From: a bacterium
GTDB lineage: Bacteria > Cyanobacteriota > Vampirovibrionia > Gastranaerophilales > Gastranaerophilaceae
Assembly: GCA_017470815.1 (NCBI GenBank)
Contig: JAFUXT010000042.1
Coordinates: 1 to 62,149 of the forward strand
Reading direction: 5' to 3'
DNA: 62,149 nt
Below the pieces are notes generated by a model. The model was not told the DNA's origin and ran no database searches. It worked only from the letters and a program-made list of their open reading frames with translations. A program made the position numbers and the translations under genes. This document shows positions 8,783 to 17,198 of the stretch, in pieces; position 1 is the stretch's first letter; every line of letters starts with the position of its first letter.

Positions 8783-9223
8783 ATGCCATTTCGTTACAGG
8801 TTGCAAAAAATTTTGAACTACAGAGAAAATCAGCGTGAAGAACAAAGATTGAAAGTTCAGAAAGCGCAGGCAGCAGTAAACGAGGCTGAGAATAATATCA
8901 AAAAAAATAATCAGGCAATTGTTGATACAAAAAATGGCATGCGCTCTGCAGACCCAACCCTGTATGATTATTATGACAAGTTTCTTAAACATCTTTATGA
9001 GGAAGCAGAAAGGCTGGAACAAGTCAGACAAGAACTTCAGAAAATATTAGACGAAGAACTAAGGAAACTTGTTAAATGCGAACAGAATGTAAAAGTTCTT
9101 GAAAAGCACAAAGACAAAAATAAAGAAATATATCTGCAGGAAGAAAAAGCAGAAGAACTAAAGCAATTCTCAGAGTTAGGTGTTACAAGATTTTTCAGAA
9201 AAAAAACTGAAAACCAACAGTAA
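8783..9223 (+). CDS. fliJ: FliJ-like flagellar export chaperone/stalk protein
   Basis: 146 residues, almost wholly helical and charged, opening MPFRYRLQKILNYRENQREE, which is typical of FliJ. FliJ is the coiled-coil stalk in the flagellar type III export ATPase that also escorts chaperones. The start is ATG 8783 behind GAGAG; upstream in-frame starts add a stretch unlike the family. It is followed 11 bases later by a FliK-like gene and then a hook/rod-type gene, a three-gene flagellar cluster. The export ATPase (fliI) is not in this window. Coiled-coil proteins can be mistaken for one another, but the context backs the call. Confidence 0.75.
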   Translation: MPFRYRLQKILNYRENQREEQRLKVQKAQAAVNEAENNIKKNNQAIVDTKNGMRSADPTLYDYYDKFLKHLYEEAERLEQVRQELQKILDEELRKLVKCEQNVKVLEKHKDKNKEIYLQEEKAEELKQFSELGVTRFFRKKTENQQ

Positions 9224-9234
9224 AGGTAGAAATT

Positions 9235-10104
9235 ATGGGTATAGAAGCAACCACTTCAGCATCAGCAGCAACAGCAACGCAGAGTACAACTGCAACAACA
9301 ACCTCAAAGACAAATTCATCTGATACATCTTTTAAAGATGAAATGTCAAAGGTTACCGAGTCTGAATCTAAAAAAGATACAAAAACTGCTGATAAAGACT
9401 CTAAAAATCTTAAAAATGAACAAAGAACAGAAAAAAATGATAAAAGTTTAACTTTATCAAAGTCTGAAAATGAACGTAAAGCCGCACTGCAAAGTGATGC
9501 AGAAAATAAATTGCAGGGTGCTGCTGTTCTAAATGGTCAGTATTTAATGAATGATGCGAATATGATGCTTTCAAATGATATTCAGCAAATGATTGACAAT
9601 ACTGTTTCAGTAAATGCTTCAAATCTTAAAAGTTGGAGTTTCGGATTTGGTGAGAGCGGTACAAAATCTGCGTTGAAGATGAATGAATCTGATGCTGATT
9701 TCTTTATTACTCTAACTCAAAATGAAAATGTGGATGTTCAGTCAATACATGCTCAGGCTCAAAGTATGATAAACCGCGGTTCAGAGGTTTCAGAAGTTAA
9801 GCAAAATGTTCAGGTCTCTCAGGCCTTATTAAATGCTTTGAGTGAAGCAAGGGAAAATAATCAGCCTTTGAGAATTGATTTTGACCAAAATATTTCTGTT
9901 ATTTTGCGAGTTGGCCGAGATGGAGCAATTTCAGCACAATTTATTCCCGGAGACAAAGCGGTAGAACAATATTTGAGAAACAATATAGAATCTCTTAAGG
10001 CTTCTTTTGATGAACAGGATCTGCCATATAGTGAACTTTCTTATTCACACAGTTCAAAAGACCAAAATCAAAGACGCAGACAAGAAAAACAACAAGGAGA
10101 ATAA
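9235..10104 (+). CDS. fliK: FliK-like flagellar hook-length control protein
   Basis: 289 residues. The N-terminal ~90 are low-complexity Ala/Thr/Ser/Lys, as in the disordered ruler part of FliK. The C-terminal part (about 195-270: LRIDFDQNISVILRVGRDG, GDKAVEQYLRNNIESLKASF) resembles the FliK substrate-switch domain, and the tail is Gln/Arg-rich. FliK is exported by the flagellar type III system, measures the hook and switches export specificity. It sits between fliJ and a hook/rod gene (three-base gap downstream). It is shorter than many FliK proteins. Sequence identity is moderate and context strengthens the call. Confidence 0.7.
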   Translation: MGIEATTSASAATATQSTTATTTSKTNSSDTSFKDEMSKVTESESKKDTKTADKDSKNLKNEQRTEKNDKSLTLSKSENERKAALQSDAENKLQGAAVLNGQYLMNDANMMLSNDIQQMIDNTVSVNASNLKSWSFGFGESGTKSALKMNESDADFFITLTQNENVDVQSIHAQAQSMINRGSEVSEVKQNVQVSQALLNALSEARENNQPLRIDFDQNISVILRVGRDGAISAQFIPGDKAVEQYLRNNIESLKASFDEQDLPYSELSYSHSSKDQNQRRRQEKQQGE

Positions 10105-10107
10105 TAT

Positions 10108-10947
10108 ATGAATGATGCTTTTATTACGGCATTAAATACACAATATGCAACCGTAAATTGGATTGATGTTTTGTCAGAGAACATGACAAATACTTATACT
10201 CCCGGTTACCGTGAAAAACAGGTTAATTTTAAAACCTTTTTAAACGGTGCTATTGTTGACGATTTTGAAAAAAATAACGGACAGGGTAAATCCACTCCCG
10301 GTACTTCAAAAAATAATTTGTTTATTGAGGGTAAGGGTTATTTCTTAACTAAAACTGCCGAAGGCAAAAGTGTTTATACCCGTCTTGGAGATTTTGATTT
10401 TGACAAAGAAGGTGTTTATCGTGCAAAAAACGGTAATACTGTTCAGGGGTATATTTTGAATGATAAAGGTGAAATAATGCAGGGAACAAGGGCACTAAGC
10501 GCAGATTTGTATCAGGAGACTGCAATGAAAGGCGGCGCACTTGATATCCCGACTACCACAATCAAAATGTGGATAGACCCTAATAACGGTAAATTCCTCG
10601 GTAAATATGATGAATATGAAATTAAAAATGACGGAACAATTGTCGGTAAGGCTGAGAGTGGCAAAAAAGTAGTACCTTTATATAAAATTACTACAAGGAA
10701 TTTTCATAACTGTTCCGGTTTATATGAGTACAAAGACGGATTGTTTCTTGAAACCGAAGAGTCTGGAAAACCTGTTTTGGGAGTAGGTGAAATCAGATCA
10801 GGCTTATTAGAACTCTCTAATGCCGATTTAAAGGCTAATATTTCTTATTATCAGATGGCAAAACAGCAGATGGAAGTTGTTAATAAGATTATTTCATCAA
10901 ATAAAGACCTTTTACAGCAAGCATTGCAACTTGTCGGAGGTTCATAA
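10108..10947 (+). CDS. Flagellar hook / basal-body rod protein (FlgE/FlgF/FlgG family)
   Basis: 279 residues. The N-terminus (ITALNTQYATVNWIDVLSENMTN) is the rod-type helix. NNLFIEGKGYFLTKTAEGK, SVYTRLGDFDFDKEGVYRA and NTVQGYILN form the family core near 70-120. The C-terminus (RSGLLELSNADLKANISYYQM, then a helix) matches the flagellar rod/hook C-terminal helix. Such subunits polymerise outside the inner membrane after type III export. Its length fits FlgG/FlgF or a very short FlgE, so no single symbol is assigned. AAGGAG precedes the ATG. Confidence 0.82.
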   Translation: MNDAFITALNTQYATVNWIDVLSENMTNTYTPGYREKQVNFKTFLNGAIVDDFEKNNGQGKSTPGTSKNNLFIEGKGYFLTKTAEGKSVYTRLGDFDFDKEGVYRAKNGNTVQGYILNDKGEIMQGTRALSADLYQETAMKGGALDIPTTTIKMWIDPNNGKFLGKYDEYEIKNDGTIVGKAESGKKVVPLYKITTRNFHNCSGLYEYKDGLFLETEESGKPVLGVGEIRSGLLELSNADLKANISYYQMAKQQMEVVNKIISSNKDLLQQALQLVGGS

Positions 10948-10988
10948 TAGATTTAAAGATTTTTTACACAGTATTAAACTCCATTTAC

Positions 10989-11012
10989 AAGAGGCGCATG
11001 TGCCTCTTTTTT
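10989..11012 (+). terminator. Terminator closing the flagellar-type cluster
   Basis: AAGAGGC and GCCTCTT flank a 6-base loop (GCATGT) and are followed by six T's, 42 bases after the hook/rod gene. Confidence 0.8.
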
Positions 11013-11024
11013 ATTATCTTGGTA

Positions 11025-11053
11025 TTTACAATTCCTGAGAAAATATGTAAAAT
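11025..11053 (+). promoter_or_regulatory. Promoter of rpiB-rsfS
   Basis: TTTACA (11025-11030), 17 bases, TAAAAT (11048-11053), then about 40 bases to the rpiB start; immediately downstream of the previous terminator. Confidence 0.55.
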
Positions 11054-11092
11054 ATATATGTAAATAGTTTTTATTTTAGCAAGGAGTTAGAT

Positions 11093-11527
11093 ATGGATGA
11101 TATTAAGGTTGCAATCGGTTGTGATCACGCGGGGTTTCACTATAAAGAAGCCGTTATCGATTATTTAAAATTCAGAGGAATTGAGTTTGAAGATTTAGGA
11201 ACGTATACCCCTGAATCCTGTGATTATCCTGTTATTGCAAGAATGGTTTGTGAAAAAGTTATACATAATGATGCAAACAGAGGGATATTGATATGCGGGA
11301 CAGGCATCGGAATGTCAATAGTGGCAAATAAAGTTCATGGTATAAGAGCGGCCCTTTGCGGAGATACTTATAGTGCAAGAGTTTCAAGAGCACATAACAA
11401 TGCAAATGTTTTGTGTATAGGCTCAAGAGTTATCGGTGAACATTTGGCACTCGATATTGTAGATACTTGGTTAAAAACAGGTTTTGAAGGCGGTCGCCAC
11501 AAAAAACGTGTAGATATGATTGAATAG
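11093..11527 (+). CDS. rpiB: Ribose-5-phosphate isomerase B
   Basis: Interconverts ribose-5-phosphate and ribulose-5-phosphate in the non-oxidative pentose phosphate pathway. 144 residues with IGCDHAGFHYKEAV at the N-terminus, DYPVIA near 45, the active-site loop GILICGTGIGMSI around 66-78 (catalytic Cys and Thr), and NVLCIGSRVIG. A strong AAGGAG precedes ATG 11093. It is followed 11 bases later by rsfS. LacAB/RpiB relatives are similar; the motif set fits RpiB best. Confidence 0.95.
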   Translation: MDDIKVAIGCDHAGFHYKEAVIDYLKFRGIEFEDLGTYTPESCDYPVIARMVCEKVIHNDANRGILICGTGIGMSIVANKVHGIRAALCGDTYSARVSRAHNNANVLCIGSRVIGEHLALDIVDTWLKTGFEGGRHKKRVDMIE

Positions 11528-11538
11528 AGGTAAAAACG

Positions 11539-11937
11539 TTGGAAAATCAAATAGATTCCCATAAATTGGCGTGTGTTATAGCTCAAATTTTAGATGATAA
11601 ACTCGGAAAAGATATTACTATACTTAATATCAGCCATGTTTCTTCTCTTGCGGATTATTTTGTCATTGCATCGGGCGATTCAACCCCCCAAGTTAAAGCA
11701 TTGATGGAAACAGTAAAAGATAAAATTAAAAAGCATTTTGCACGGCTTCCACTGCGGAATGAAAATGACATGAAAAACCGTTGGAATTTACTCGATTATG
11801 GAGATGTTGTTGTTCATATTTTACATAAAGAAGAGCGAGCCAACTATGCGCTTGAAAAATTTTGGAGTCACGCATTTAGTATCGCTGAAGACCAATGGCG
11901 CAAGGAAGCCTCACAATATAGTGAATATACAAAATAA
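11539..11937 (+). CDS. rsfS: Ribosomal silencing factor RsfS (Iojap family)
   Basis: Binds uL14 and blocks joining of 30S and 50S subunits when nutrients are scarce. 132 residues: the DITILNISHVSSLADYFVIASG block and LLDYGDVVVHIL are classic for the family. The start is TTG 11539 behind AGAGG, 11 bases after rpiB. It often sits with nadD or cell-envelope genes elsewhere; here it is paired with rpiB. The C-terminal tail (WSHAFSIAEDQWRKEASQY) is slightly longer than usual. Confidence 0.93.
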   Translation: MENQIDSHKLACVIAQILDDKLGKDITILNISHVSSLADYFVIASGDSTPQVKALMETVKDKIKKHFARLPLRNENDMKNRWNLLDYGDVVVHILHKEERANYALEKFWSHAFSIAEDQWRKEASQYSEYTK

Positions 11938-11964
11938 TTAAAGCCGGTTATATACCGGCTTTAA
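11938..11964. terminator. Bidirectional terminator between rsfS and the phosphohexomutase gene
   Basis: TTAAAGCCGGT and ACCGGCTTTAA form an 11-bp stem around TATAT, with A and T runs on both sides, located directly between two convergent genes. Confidence 0.8.
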
Positions 11965-11966
11965 AT

Positions 11967-13397
11967 TTATACTTTAGATTTCAAACATTCATCAAGACAA
12001 TTTATCATCGTATCTTTAAATCTGTTACATTCAGGCTCGTTATTTGCCTCAAAACGTAGAGTAAATACCGGCTCGGTGTTACTTTGTCTAATTAACGCAA
12101 AACCGCCCTTAAAAACGATTCTCATACCGTCTAAAGTAACAATATCTTCGATTTTTGAGCCAAACATGTCAGGATTTTGCTCAATATTAGATTTTACATA
12201 TTCCAAAGTCGATTTTTTTAATTCATTCGGACATGGATAGCGTACTTCAGGACTTGAATATACTCTTTCAAACGGTTCAAGCATAGATTCAATTTTAAAT
12301 TCGCTGTTTTGTTTTTTATTTTTTGCAATAATTTCTATCATACGACACCCTGCATAAACAGCGTCATCATATCCGTAATATCGGTCTTTAAAGAAAGTAT
12401 GACCACTCATTTCACCGCCTAAGAGTGCATTTGTGTCTTTCATTTTTTCTTTAATAAATCCGTGTCCTGTTTTGCACATTATAGCATGCGCTCCCGTTGC
12501 ATTGATTTCATCATACAACACCTGAGAGCACTTAACTTCAGACACAACATTAACATTTGTTCCCAAATCTTTTATTATATCAAGTGCGTAAATTAAAAGT
12601 AATTTGTCGCCTGTCATTGGGTTACCTTTAGAATCTACAACTCCAATTCTGTCTGAATCACCGTCAAATGCAATGCCTAAATCCGCCTTTTCATCAACAA
12701 CACGTTTGCATAAATCCTTTAATGTTGAAAATACGCTCGGATTTGGGTGATGATTAGGAAATCTTCCATCAGGTTCGGAATACAATTCAACCACCTCACA
12801 ACCTATCTGACGGTATAACTCCGGACCTACAACTCCGCCTGTACCGTTTGCACTGTCAACAACAACTTTTATTCCTTTGCCGATATTCCCAAATCTTTGT
12901 TTCATATCTGCGATATATTCCGGAATAATATCAACATTAAAGTTCGGATTATTTTTTTCATTGTATTCTTTCCACAATGCAAATGTTTCTTCTTTAACTT
13001 CTTTTATTTGTTTTTCGTTTAATGTCTGATGGTTATATGTCATTTTAAGACCGTTATATTCACTTGGATTGTGACTTGCTGTTATAACCATTGCTCCGTC
13101 TAATTTATGAGCAAATTCAGAATAGTATCCGATAGGTGTCGGAGCAATTCCATAATCTTCTATGTGCTTCACTCCTGCATCTAAAAGTCCCGTAATCAAA
13201 GCCTTTTTAAGCGGTTTGGAATGAAGTCTTGCATCCATACAGACACCGATTTTTAAGTCAGATGATTGTTTGCCGTTTTGTTTTGTAAGCCAACTAATAT
13301 AACCTAAACCAATGTTGTAAAACTGTTCTTCAGTTATGTCCTCTCCGTAAATTCCTCTTATATCGTTTTTTCCGAATGAGTGTTCATATTTTTGCAT
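11967..13397 (-). CDS. Phosphomannomutase/phosphoglucomutase
   Basis: Moves phosphate between C1 and C6 of hexose phosphates for glycogen and surface sugar synthesis. 476 residues of the alpha-D-phosphohexomutase family. All four hallmarks are visible: the phospho-serine loop MVITASHNPSEYNG, the Mg loop AFDGDSDRIG, the sugar loop GGEMSGHTFF, and the C-terminal phosphate loop RQSNTEPVFTLRF. It could be ManB, Pgm or a bifunctional AlgC-type enzyme; sequence alone does not separate them. The start codon lies only 34 bases from the divergent permease gene. Confidence 0.92.
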   Translation of the reverse strand: MQKYEHSFGKNDIRGIYGEDITEEQFYNIGLGYISWLTKQNGKQSSDLKIGVCMDARLHSKPLKKALITGLLDAGVKHIEDYGIAPTPIGYYSEFAHKLDGAMVITASHNPSEYNGLKMTYNHQTLNEKQIKEVKEETFALWKEYNEKNNPNFNVDIIPEYIADMKQRFGNIGKGIKVVVDSANGTGGVVGPELYRQIGCEVVELYSEPDGRFPNHHPNPSVFSTLKDLCKRVVDEKADLGIAFDGDSDRIGVVDSKGNPMTGDKLLLIYALDIIKDLGTNVNVVSEVKCSQVLYDEINATGAHAIMCKTGHGFIKEKMKDTNALLGGEMSGHTFFKDRYYGYDDAVYAGCRMIEIIAKNKKQNSEFKIESMLEPFERVYSSPEVRYPCPNELKKSTLEYVKSNIEQNPDMFGSKIEDIVTLDGMRIVFKGGFALIRQSNTEPVFTLRFEANNEPECNRFKDTMINCLDECLKSKV

Positions 13398-13431
13398 AAT
13401 ATATCCCCTTTATCTATAATAAAATCATACC

Positions 13432-14313
13432 ATGAAAGAGCGTTTAAATAAATTTTTTGACAATAAAGCTATAACTGCGTGGGTATTTGTTTTACCTGCA
13501 ATTTTAGGAATTTTTATGTTTATAATAATTCCGATATTTTGTTCTCTCGGTTTAAGTTTTACAAAATGGGATTTGCTCAATCCGATTGAATTTGTCGGAG
13601 TTGATAATTATAAATTGATATTTAGTGAACCTTTGTTTCTGAAAATATTATTAAATACGGTTGTTTTTGCACTCTCCGTATCTGTTTTAGGGGTAATAAT
13701 ACCGTTGATATTAGCATCAATACTCAATTCTAAAATAAGAGGAAGTGAATTTTTTAAAAGTGCATATTTTCTACCTTTTATTACCCCGATGGTCGTAATC
13801 GGAATAGTATGGGCATGGATTTTTGACCCTAATATAGGATTTTTAAGTCAAATTTTACATTTACATATAAATTGGCTCTATGACTCAAAATTTGCATTGC
13901 CTGCACTTATTATAGTCAATGTATGGAAACTTATCGGCTACAATATGATAATTTTTCTGTCCGGTTTTTCAAATATATCGCAAAGTCTTTTTGAATCCGC
14001 AAAAATTGACGGAGCAAATTCCGTTCAGGTTTTTAAAAATATAACTGTTCCGCTTTTATCTCCTACAATATTTTTTGTTGTTATAATCACCGCAATAAGT
14101 TCATTTCAAGTATTTGATTTGATTTATCTTATGACAGAAGGCGGGCCGTTTGATTCAACAAATGTTTTGGTTTATGCGATATATAAAAATGCATTTGAAT
14201 ATTTTAATGTCGGAAAAGCAAGCGCTATTGCTTATGTTCTGTTTGCTATAATTCTTGTTTTAACGCTGATTCAGTGGCATTTGCGTAAAAAACTTGTTTA
14301 TAACGAAGAATAA
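13432..14313 (+). CDS. Carbohydrate ABC transporter permease (MalF/UgpA type)
   Basis: 293 residues with six membrane segments and the cytoplasmic EAA loop ESAKIDGANSVQVFKNITVP, which docks on the ATPase. The opening WVFVLPAILGIFMFIIIP is typical of the first permease of CUT1-type sugar importers. Normally it pairs with a second permease, a binding protein and an ATPase; none is adjacent. The upstream gene is a divergent phosphohexomutase and the downstream gene is a tiny unknown ORF. Partners may be encoded elsewhere. The substrate is not inferable. Confidence 0.9.
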   Translation: MKERLNKFFDNKAITAWVFVLPAILGIFMFIIIPIFCSLGLSFTKWDLLNPIEFVGVDNYKLIFSEPLFLKILLNTVVFALSVSVLGVIIPLILASILNSKIRGSEFFKSAYFLPFITPMVVIGIVWAWIFDPNIGFLSQILHLHINWLYDSKFALPALIIVNVWKLIGYNMIIFLSGFSNISQSLFESAKIDGANSVQVFKNITVPLLSPTIFFVVIITAISSFQVFDLIYLMTEGGPFDSTNVLVYAIYKNAFEYFNVGKASAIAYVLFAIILVLTLIQWHLRKKLVYNEE

Positions 14314-14377
14314 AATTAAAGTTTTCTGTAATTGTTCCGTAAATATACATGTGAAGTTAATAAAGGGCATGTGTATT

Positions 14378-14518
14378 ATGTATGATGAATTAGTTAAAAA
14401 GCGTATTATTATTGAGTTTGAAAACCTTATAAATAGTGCAAAAGATGAAAATAATGATGTCGATTCTTATGCTCAATTTATGAAAGAAGTTATCTTAAAT
14501 ACCTATGGTGTAAACTAA
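14378..14518 (+). CDS. Small acidic protein of unknown function
   Basis: 46 residues: MYDELVKKRIIIEFENLIN, then acidic SAKDENNDVDSYAQ and MKEVILNTYG. ATG 14378 is chosen because AAAGGG lies ten bases upstream; longer in-frame starts run into sequence with no coding character. It resembles a short helical protein; there is no signal peptide. It lies between the permease and the CoA-disulfide-reductase-like gene. Unrecognised and possibly not expressed. Confidence 0.4.
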   Translation: MYDELVKKRIIIEFENLINSAKDENNDVDSYAQFMKEVILNTYGVN

Positions 14519-14564
14519 TCACTCAGGGAATAAAATTTTTATAACATTATTCAAAGAATATGAT

Positions 14565-15923
14565 ATGAATATTGTTATAATTGGCGGTGTCGCATCAGGT
14601 GCTAAGGCCGCTGCTAAAGTTAAAAGATTACTCCCTCATGCAAGCGTAAAGATATTTACTGATGATACGCATGTTTCGTATTCTTCATGTGGTCTGCCAT
14701 ATTATATACAAGGCAATTTTAACGATTATACTTCACTTTTGGTTCGTTCTCCGGAAGAATTTAAAGCATCCGGAATTGATGTATTTTTACAATCCAAAGT
14801 CGAAAAAATTTTCCCTGAACAAAAAAATGTTCTTGTAAGAAATTTTGAAACAGTTGAACTCGTTCCTTATGACAAACTTATTATTGCAACCGGAGCAAGT
14901 CCCGTAAGACCAAAAATAAAAGGCATAGACGATTTTGAAAATATTTTTACCGTAAGAAAAATTGAAGACGGAATAAATATTAGAGAAAAAATGTTAAAGT
15001 CTAAAAATGCTGTAATAATTGGCGGAGGGTATATCGGAATTGAAATGCTTGAAGCATTTTCAAAAAACAATGTTTACACTCATCTGTTTGAACGCAGTTC
15101 TCAAATTATGCCAACACTTGATTTTGAAATGTCAGAAGTTGCAAAAAAGCGTTTGAATTCAATAGAAAATAAAAATTTTGAACTTCATACAGATTCAATG
15201 GCAACAGAATTTATCGGTAAAGATGGTGTTTTAACAGGGGTAATAACATCTGACGGTAAACAATATGAATGTGATTTGGCAATTGTCTGTGCAGGTGTAA
15301 AACCAAATACAGAACTCGCCAAAGAAGCAGGGATAGAAATAGGAGAAACCGGTGCAATTAAGGTTAATAAACTTATGCGTACATCTGTTGAAGATATATT
15401 TGCTTGCGGTGATTGTGCTGAAAAAACACATATAGTTTCAGGTAAAAAGGTCTGGATACCTTTAGGCTCGACTGCAAACAAAGAAGGCAGATGTGCTGCT
15501 ATGAATGTAGCGGGTGTATATTGCGAGTTTGAAGGTATTTTAGGCTCAATGGTCACAAGATGCCTTAATACTACTATTGCAATGACAGGTTTAACAGAAA
15601 AAGAGGCTTTTGAAATCGGTTTCAAGCCTGTGTCTGTTGTTGTAAGCAAATATGATAAAGTTGCATATATGCCAGATACAGGTGAAATAACGCTAAAAGT
15701 AGTTGCAGATAAAATAACAGGTCTGTTACTTGGGGCGCAGGCAGTAGGTTCAATAGGCGCAGATAAGCGTGTCAATACTGTCACTTCAGGTTTGATAGGT
15801 CATTTAACCGTAGAAGAATTTAGTAATAATGACCTGACTTATTCTCCTGCTTATTCTCCTACAATTGACCCGCTATTAAATGCAATGCAGATATTATGCA
15901 ACGAAACCGCCCGCTCATGTTAA
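14565..15923 (+). CDS. CoA-disulfide reductase / NADH oxidase-type FAD flavoprotein
   Basis: 452-residue pyridine nucleotide-disulfide oxidoreductase with a single redox Cys. The N-terminal FAD fold IVIIGGVASGAKAAA is followed by SYSSCGLPYYI with Cys42, the hallmark of CoA-disulfide reductases and the related NADH oxidases and persulfide reductases. The NAD fold is NAVIIGGGYIGIEMLEAF; the second FAD motif is TSVEDIFACGDCAE. Probable role: thiol/peroxide homeostasis in the cytoplasm. There is no C-terminal rhodanese domain. Its stop overlaps the convergent FAD oxidoreductase gene by nine bases. Confidence 0.88.
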   Translation: MNIVIIGGVASGAKAAAKVKRLLPHASVKIFTDDTHVSYSSCGLPYYIQGNFNDYTSLLVRSPEEFKASGIDVFLQSKVEKIFPEQKNVLVRNFETVELVPYDKLIIATGASPVRPKIKGIDDFENIFTVRKIEDGINIREKMLKSKNAVIIGGGYIGIEMLEAFSKNNVYTHLFERSSQIMPTLDFEMSEVAKKRLNSIENKNFELHTDSMATEFIGKDGVLTGVITSDGKQYECDLAIVCAGVKPNTELAKEAGIEIGETGAIKVNKLMRTSVEDIFACGDCAEKTHIVSGKKVWIPLGSTANKEGRCAAMNVAGVYCEFEGILGSMVTRCLNTTIAMTGLTEKEAFEIGFKPVSVVVSKYDKVAYMPDTGEITLKVVADKITGLLLGAQAVGSIGADKRVNTVTSGLIGHLTVEEFSNNDLTYSPAYSPTIDPLLNAMQILCNETARSC

Positions 15924-17198
15924 TTGCGTTTTTATATATTTTGCAACGGCTTCACCCATAGAAAAACAACTTGACTGAACTCTTAGTGCGCCTTGAGCCA
16001 TCTCATCCGCACTTAAACCTCTGCCTGCGATAAATAAATTGTCGTAATCCGCACTCATAAGGCTTTCTATCGGTAGTTGATATTCGCCCGTCATTTCAAG
16101 TGTTGAGGAGTTTTTATCTTTAGAATGAACATCAACAGGATAATTTGAAATCAAAACAGGATTATCAAATTTCTTGCCGCTTCTTAAATCGTCTATTGTA
16201 TAAACATATTTCCCTTTAATTCTTCGATATGCTCTCACACCAAGCATATCAGCAATTTTTGTGATATAAGCATTTTCAAACCCGGGTAAATAAATATTAC
16301 AAAATTTTGCAATACGACTAATTGCACACACTCCATCAGTTTTGGCTCTTTTAATATCTTCTTTATCCTCTAAATTATAATTCTCTAAAAGTCTTGGACA
16401 GTTAAAAGCCACAGATTGAGGACATCCTGCGATGCTAAATATCTGAAAATAGTTTCTGTCAGTGTCTTTTAAAATATTTTTTGAAACAGCGTCATCAAAT
16501 AACGGGGCTAAAGCCCAGTGTTTATCACTATCCCAAGTGTATGCCGTTGAAAAATAAGGCTCATTATCCATGTATTCGACAGTTGTAACATCCCTGTCTT
16601 TGTCGTATTCACTTAACCATTGTGCAAATTTTCTGTTGTCTATTCCGCTCATAATAAATCTGAAACTTATAGGCGGAATTTCATTTTTATTTTCTAAAAA
16701 ATTACAATTAATATTTTTTGAAAAATCTAAATTTCCGCTCGCATCTACAATATAGTTCGCTTCGATACATACCGATAATATATTGTTAGCAAGTTGCACA
16801 TTATTAGTATGTATCGTGTCGTAATATACAGATAATATTTTGTTGTTTTTCACATCTGCATGGGTTGCACATGAATTAAATTTTATATCAACTTTTACAC
16901 TTTTTAGCAAATTGTATAATACATCTTTTAATATAATCGGATTAAACCAGCCGGGATTATCTTGATAAGTAACCTGCGCTTTGTTTTTCGACATTTCTTT
17001 AATTAATAATTTGTAAAAATCTGTGTTGATTTGGTTTTCACCTGACTTCATAACCGGAACGACAAGTCCGCCGGTCATTGTACCGCCAAGATAAGATTCT
17101 TTTTCAAGCAGGAGAGTTTTCAAGCCGAGTTTTGCGCAGTTATATGCGCAGGAACATCCGGCAGTACCACCGCCGATTATTACAACATCATAATTCAT
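15915..17198 (-). CDS. FAD-dependent oxidoreductase
   Basis: 427 residues from ATG 17198, which has GGAGG five bases upstream; an in-frame start at 17252 adds residues before the FAD fold and is less likely. It opens MNYDVVIIGGGTAGCSCAYNCAK, a GxGxxG dinucleotide fold. ESYLGGTMTGGLVVP and ANYIVDASGNLDF follow, then a C-terminal LFIAGRGLSADEMAQGALR. This arrangement matches the family of FAD proteins that includes fumarate-reductase-like and glutathione-reductase-like dehydrogenases of unknown substrate. The middle carries an in-frame palindromic repeat (16802-16838). The start overlaps the mnmD end by 11 bases. Confidence 0.85.
   Translation of the reverse strand: MNYDVVIIGGGTAGCSCAYNCAKLGLKTLLLEKESYLGGTMTGGLVVPVMKSGENQINTDFYKLLIKEMSKNKAQVTYQDNPGWFNPIILKDVLYNLLKSVKVDIKFNSCATHADVKNNKILSVYYDTIHTNNVQLANNILSVCIEANYIVDASGNLDFSKNINCNFLENKNEIPPISFRFIMSGIDNRKFAQWLSEYDKDRDVTTVEYMDNEPYFSTAYTWDSDKHWALAPLFDDAVSKNILKDTDRNYFQIFSIAGCPQSVAFNCPRLLENYNLEDKEDIKRAKTDGVCAISRIAKFCNIYLPGFENAYITKIADMLGVRAYRRIKGKYVYTIDDLRSGKKFDNPVLISNYPVDVHSKDKNSSTLEMTGEYQLPIESLMSADYDNLFIAGRGLSADEMAQGALRVQSSCFSMGEAVAKYIKTQLT
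16802..16838. repeat. Palindromic repeat, copy within the FAD oxidoreductase gene
   Basis: An imperfect palindrome: the left arm, read in reverse complement, is CGATACATACTAATAAT, and the right arm is CGTAATATACAGATAATATT. It is translated in frame as TIHTNN and its surroundings. A related half-site occurs at 16763-16785 (CGATACATACCGATAATAT). The same unit recurs twice in the neighbouring mnmD gene. Confidence 0.6.

Noticed and set aside
15185..15784. A 199-codon open frame on the minus strand
   Set aside because: It lies wholly antisense to the CoA-disulfide-reductase-like gene, whose motifs are clear on the plus strand. Its peptide has no domain and the composition of a shadow frame.
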